This document shows, piece by piece, positions 5,733 to 6,338 of a DNA stretch of 6,338 bases (positions are counted from its first letter, which is position 1; each line of letters opens with the position of its first letter). The notes under the pieces were generated by a model. The model searched no databases and had not been told where the DNA came from. It saw only the letters and a program-made list of their open reading frames with translations. A program made the position numbers and the translations under genes. Where the stretch lies: the NCBI GenBank assembly GCA_002493325.1, contig DKYL01000088.1:1-6338 (forward strand), read 5' to 3'. Origin of the DNA: Ruminococcaceae bacterium UBA7101 (GTDB lineage Bacteria > Bacillota > Clostridia > Oscillospirales > Acutalibacteraceae).

Positions 5733-6338
5733 CTATTTCAGTGCTGCAATTTTATTAAACAAATGTGTAATAAAGTTACCCAGCTTTTGACAATTATATA
5801 TTTTATCGGTAAGCATTGTAGTAATTCTGCCTATTGTAAACTTATATAATAAGCTAATCAGCATAGAAACGACAAACAAAACTATAGCATAGATCAATTC
5901 CTCTATCAAAATTAAATCTAAAGAGTATGAATCTATAATACGAATCCAAATATATCTTCTGAAATGCCTTCTCACAATGAGGTTTTCGTGAATTAAATAC
6001 ACAAATAATGTTACAGATGACATCAAATTTACGGCATTATTTGAAAAATCTATTCTTTTAAAAAGATTAAATAATGCGATTGCAATTAAAAGAAAAAACG
6101 GATTTGCCTTGCCCTGCCAAAATAGCAATTGCTTATTCATATATTCTATTTTTAATCCTATGTAATTTGTTATGCACATTAAAATGATGAAGCCGATGAG
6201 TCCGACAAATAAACATATTAAATTCATTTTTACATTTTGTTGAAAATCCGGCATATACTTTTTTACATATGCAGTTATAAAGAACAAGCTTATAAACAGT
6301 ATTATATGTGTATAAAATAAACTGTCCACTATAAAGTT
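5733..6338 (-). CDS. Acyltransferase-3 family membrane protein, C-terminal part
   Basis: The frame is open to the window end (reading NFIVDSLFYTHIIL at the edge), so this is the C-terminal part of about 201 residues; the GTG at 6327-6329 is not needed as a start. Full acyltransferase-3 proteins have about 330-380 residues. Hydrophobic segments lie at roughly residues 4-20, 35-57, 78-90, 104-118 and 140-164 counted from the GTG. The block NPFFLLIAIALFNLFKRI followed by SSVTLFVYLIHEN is typical of the last helices of OatA/O-acetylase-like integral membrane acyltransferases, which modify surface polysaccharides, peptidoglycan or small molecules. The catalytic His/Arg region would be in the missing N-terminal half, so activity and substrate cannot be judged. 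Sampled lines are 23-33% G+C against about 43% in the hydrolase gene, suggesting transfer or a surface-polysaccharide locus beyond the edge. Confidence 0.8.
   Translation of the reverse strand, partial: NFIVDSLFYTHIILFISLFFITAYVKKYMPDFQQNVKMNLICLFVGLIGFIILMCITNYIGLKIEYMNKQLLFWQGKANPFFLLIAIALFNLFKRIDFSNNAVNLMSSVTLFVYLIHENLIVRRHFRRYIWIRIIDSYSLDLILIEELIYAIVLFVVSMLISLLYKFTIGRITTMLTDKIYNCQKLGNFITHLFNKIAALK

Overview
The window looks like chromosomal DNA from a low-GC, Gram-positive gut-type Clostridia (Ruminococcus/Oscillospiraceae-like). This is inferred from AT-rich coding sequence, AAGGAG-type ribosome binding sites, stem plus T-run terminators, a large secreted repeat protein, and a GNAT enzyme resembling Bacillus subtilis YvbK. 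No rRNA, tRNA, CRISPR array, transposase or plasmid gene is visible.

Left part (1-3823): one apparent transcription unit on the + strand. A 1159-residue secreted protein (26-3505) has a signal peptide, an N-terminal region, ten divergent InlB-B-like beta repeats and a unique C-terminal domain. It has no visible LPXTG, dockerin or membrane anchor. Ninety bases downstream, behind a strong AGGAGGT site, lies a 49-codon gene (3596-3745) for a small Gly/Asp-rich peptide with a leader-like Y-x-x-P-x-L and T-T-S-G pattern. A strong intrinsic terminator (3791-3823) closes the unit. The pairing of a giant secreted protein with a tiny peptide is the most intriguing part of the window, but no maturation enzyme or exporter is present, so a processed-peptide role remains a hypothesis.

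Middle part (3824-5230): a compact two-gene + strand operon, a YvbK-like GNAT acetyltransferase followed after 11 bases by a nitrilase-superfamily C-N hydrolase with a visible Glu-Lys-Cys triad. The partners' substrates cannot be read from the sequence.

Right part (5231-6338): a small gene of unknown function (5357-5533) whose reading frame appears broken near its end, with a coding-like tail continuing in another frame to 5600. A 20-bp perfect hairpin (5626-5671) follows and probably terminates transcription from both sides. Converging on it from the - strand is the C-terminal part of a membrane acyltransferase of the acyltransferase-3 family, noticeably more AT-rich than its neighbours and cut by the window end.
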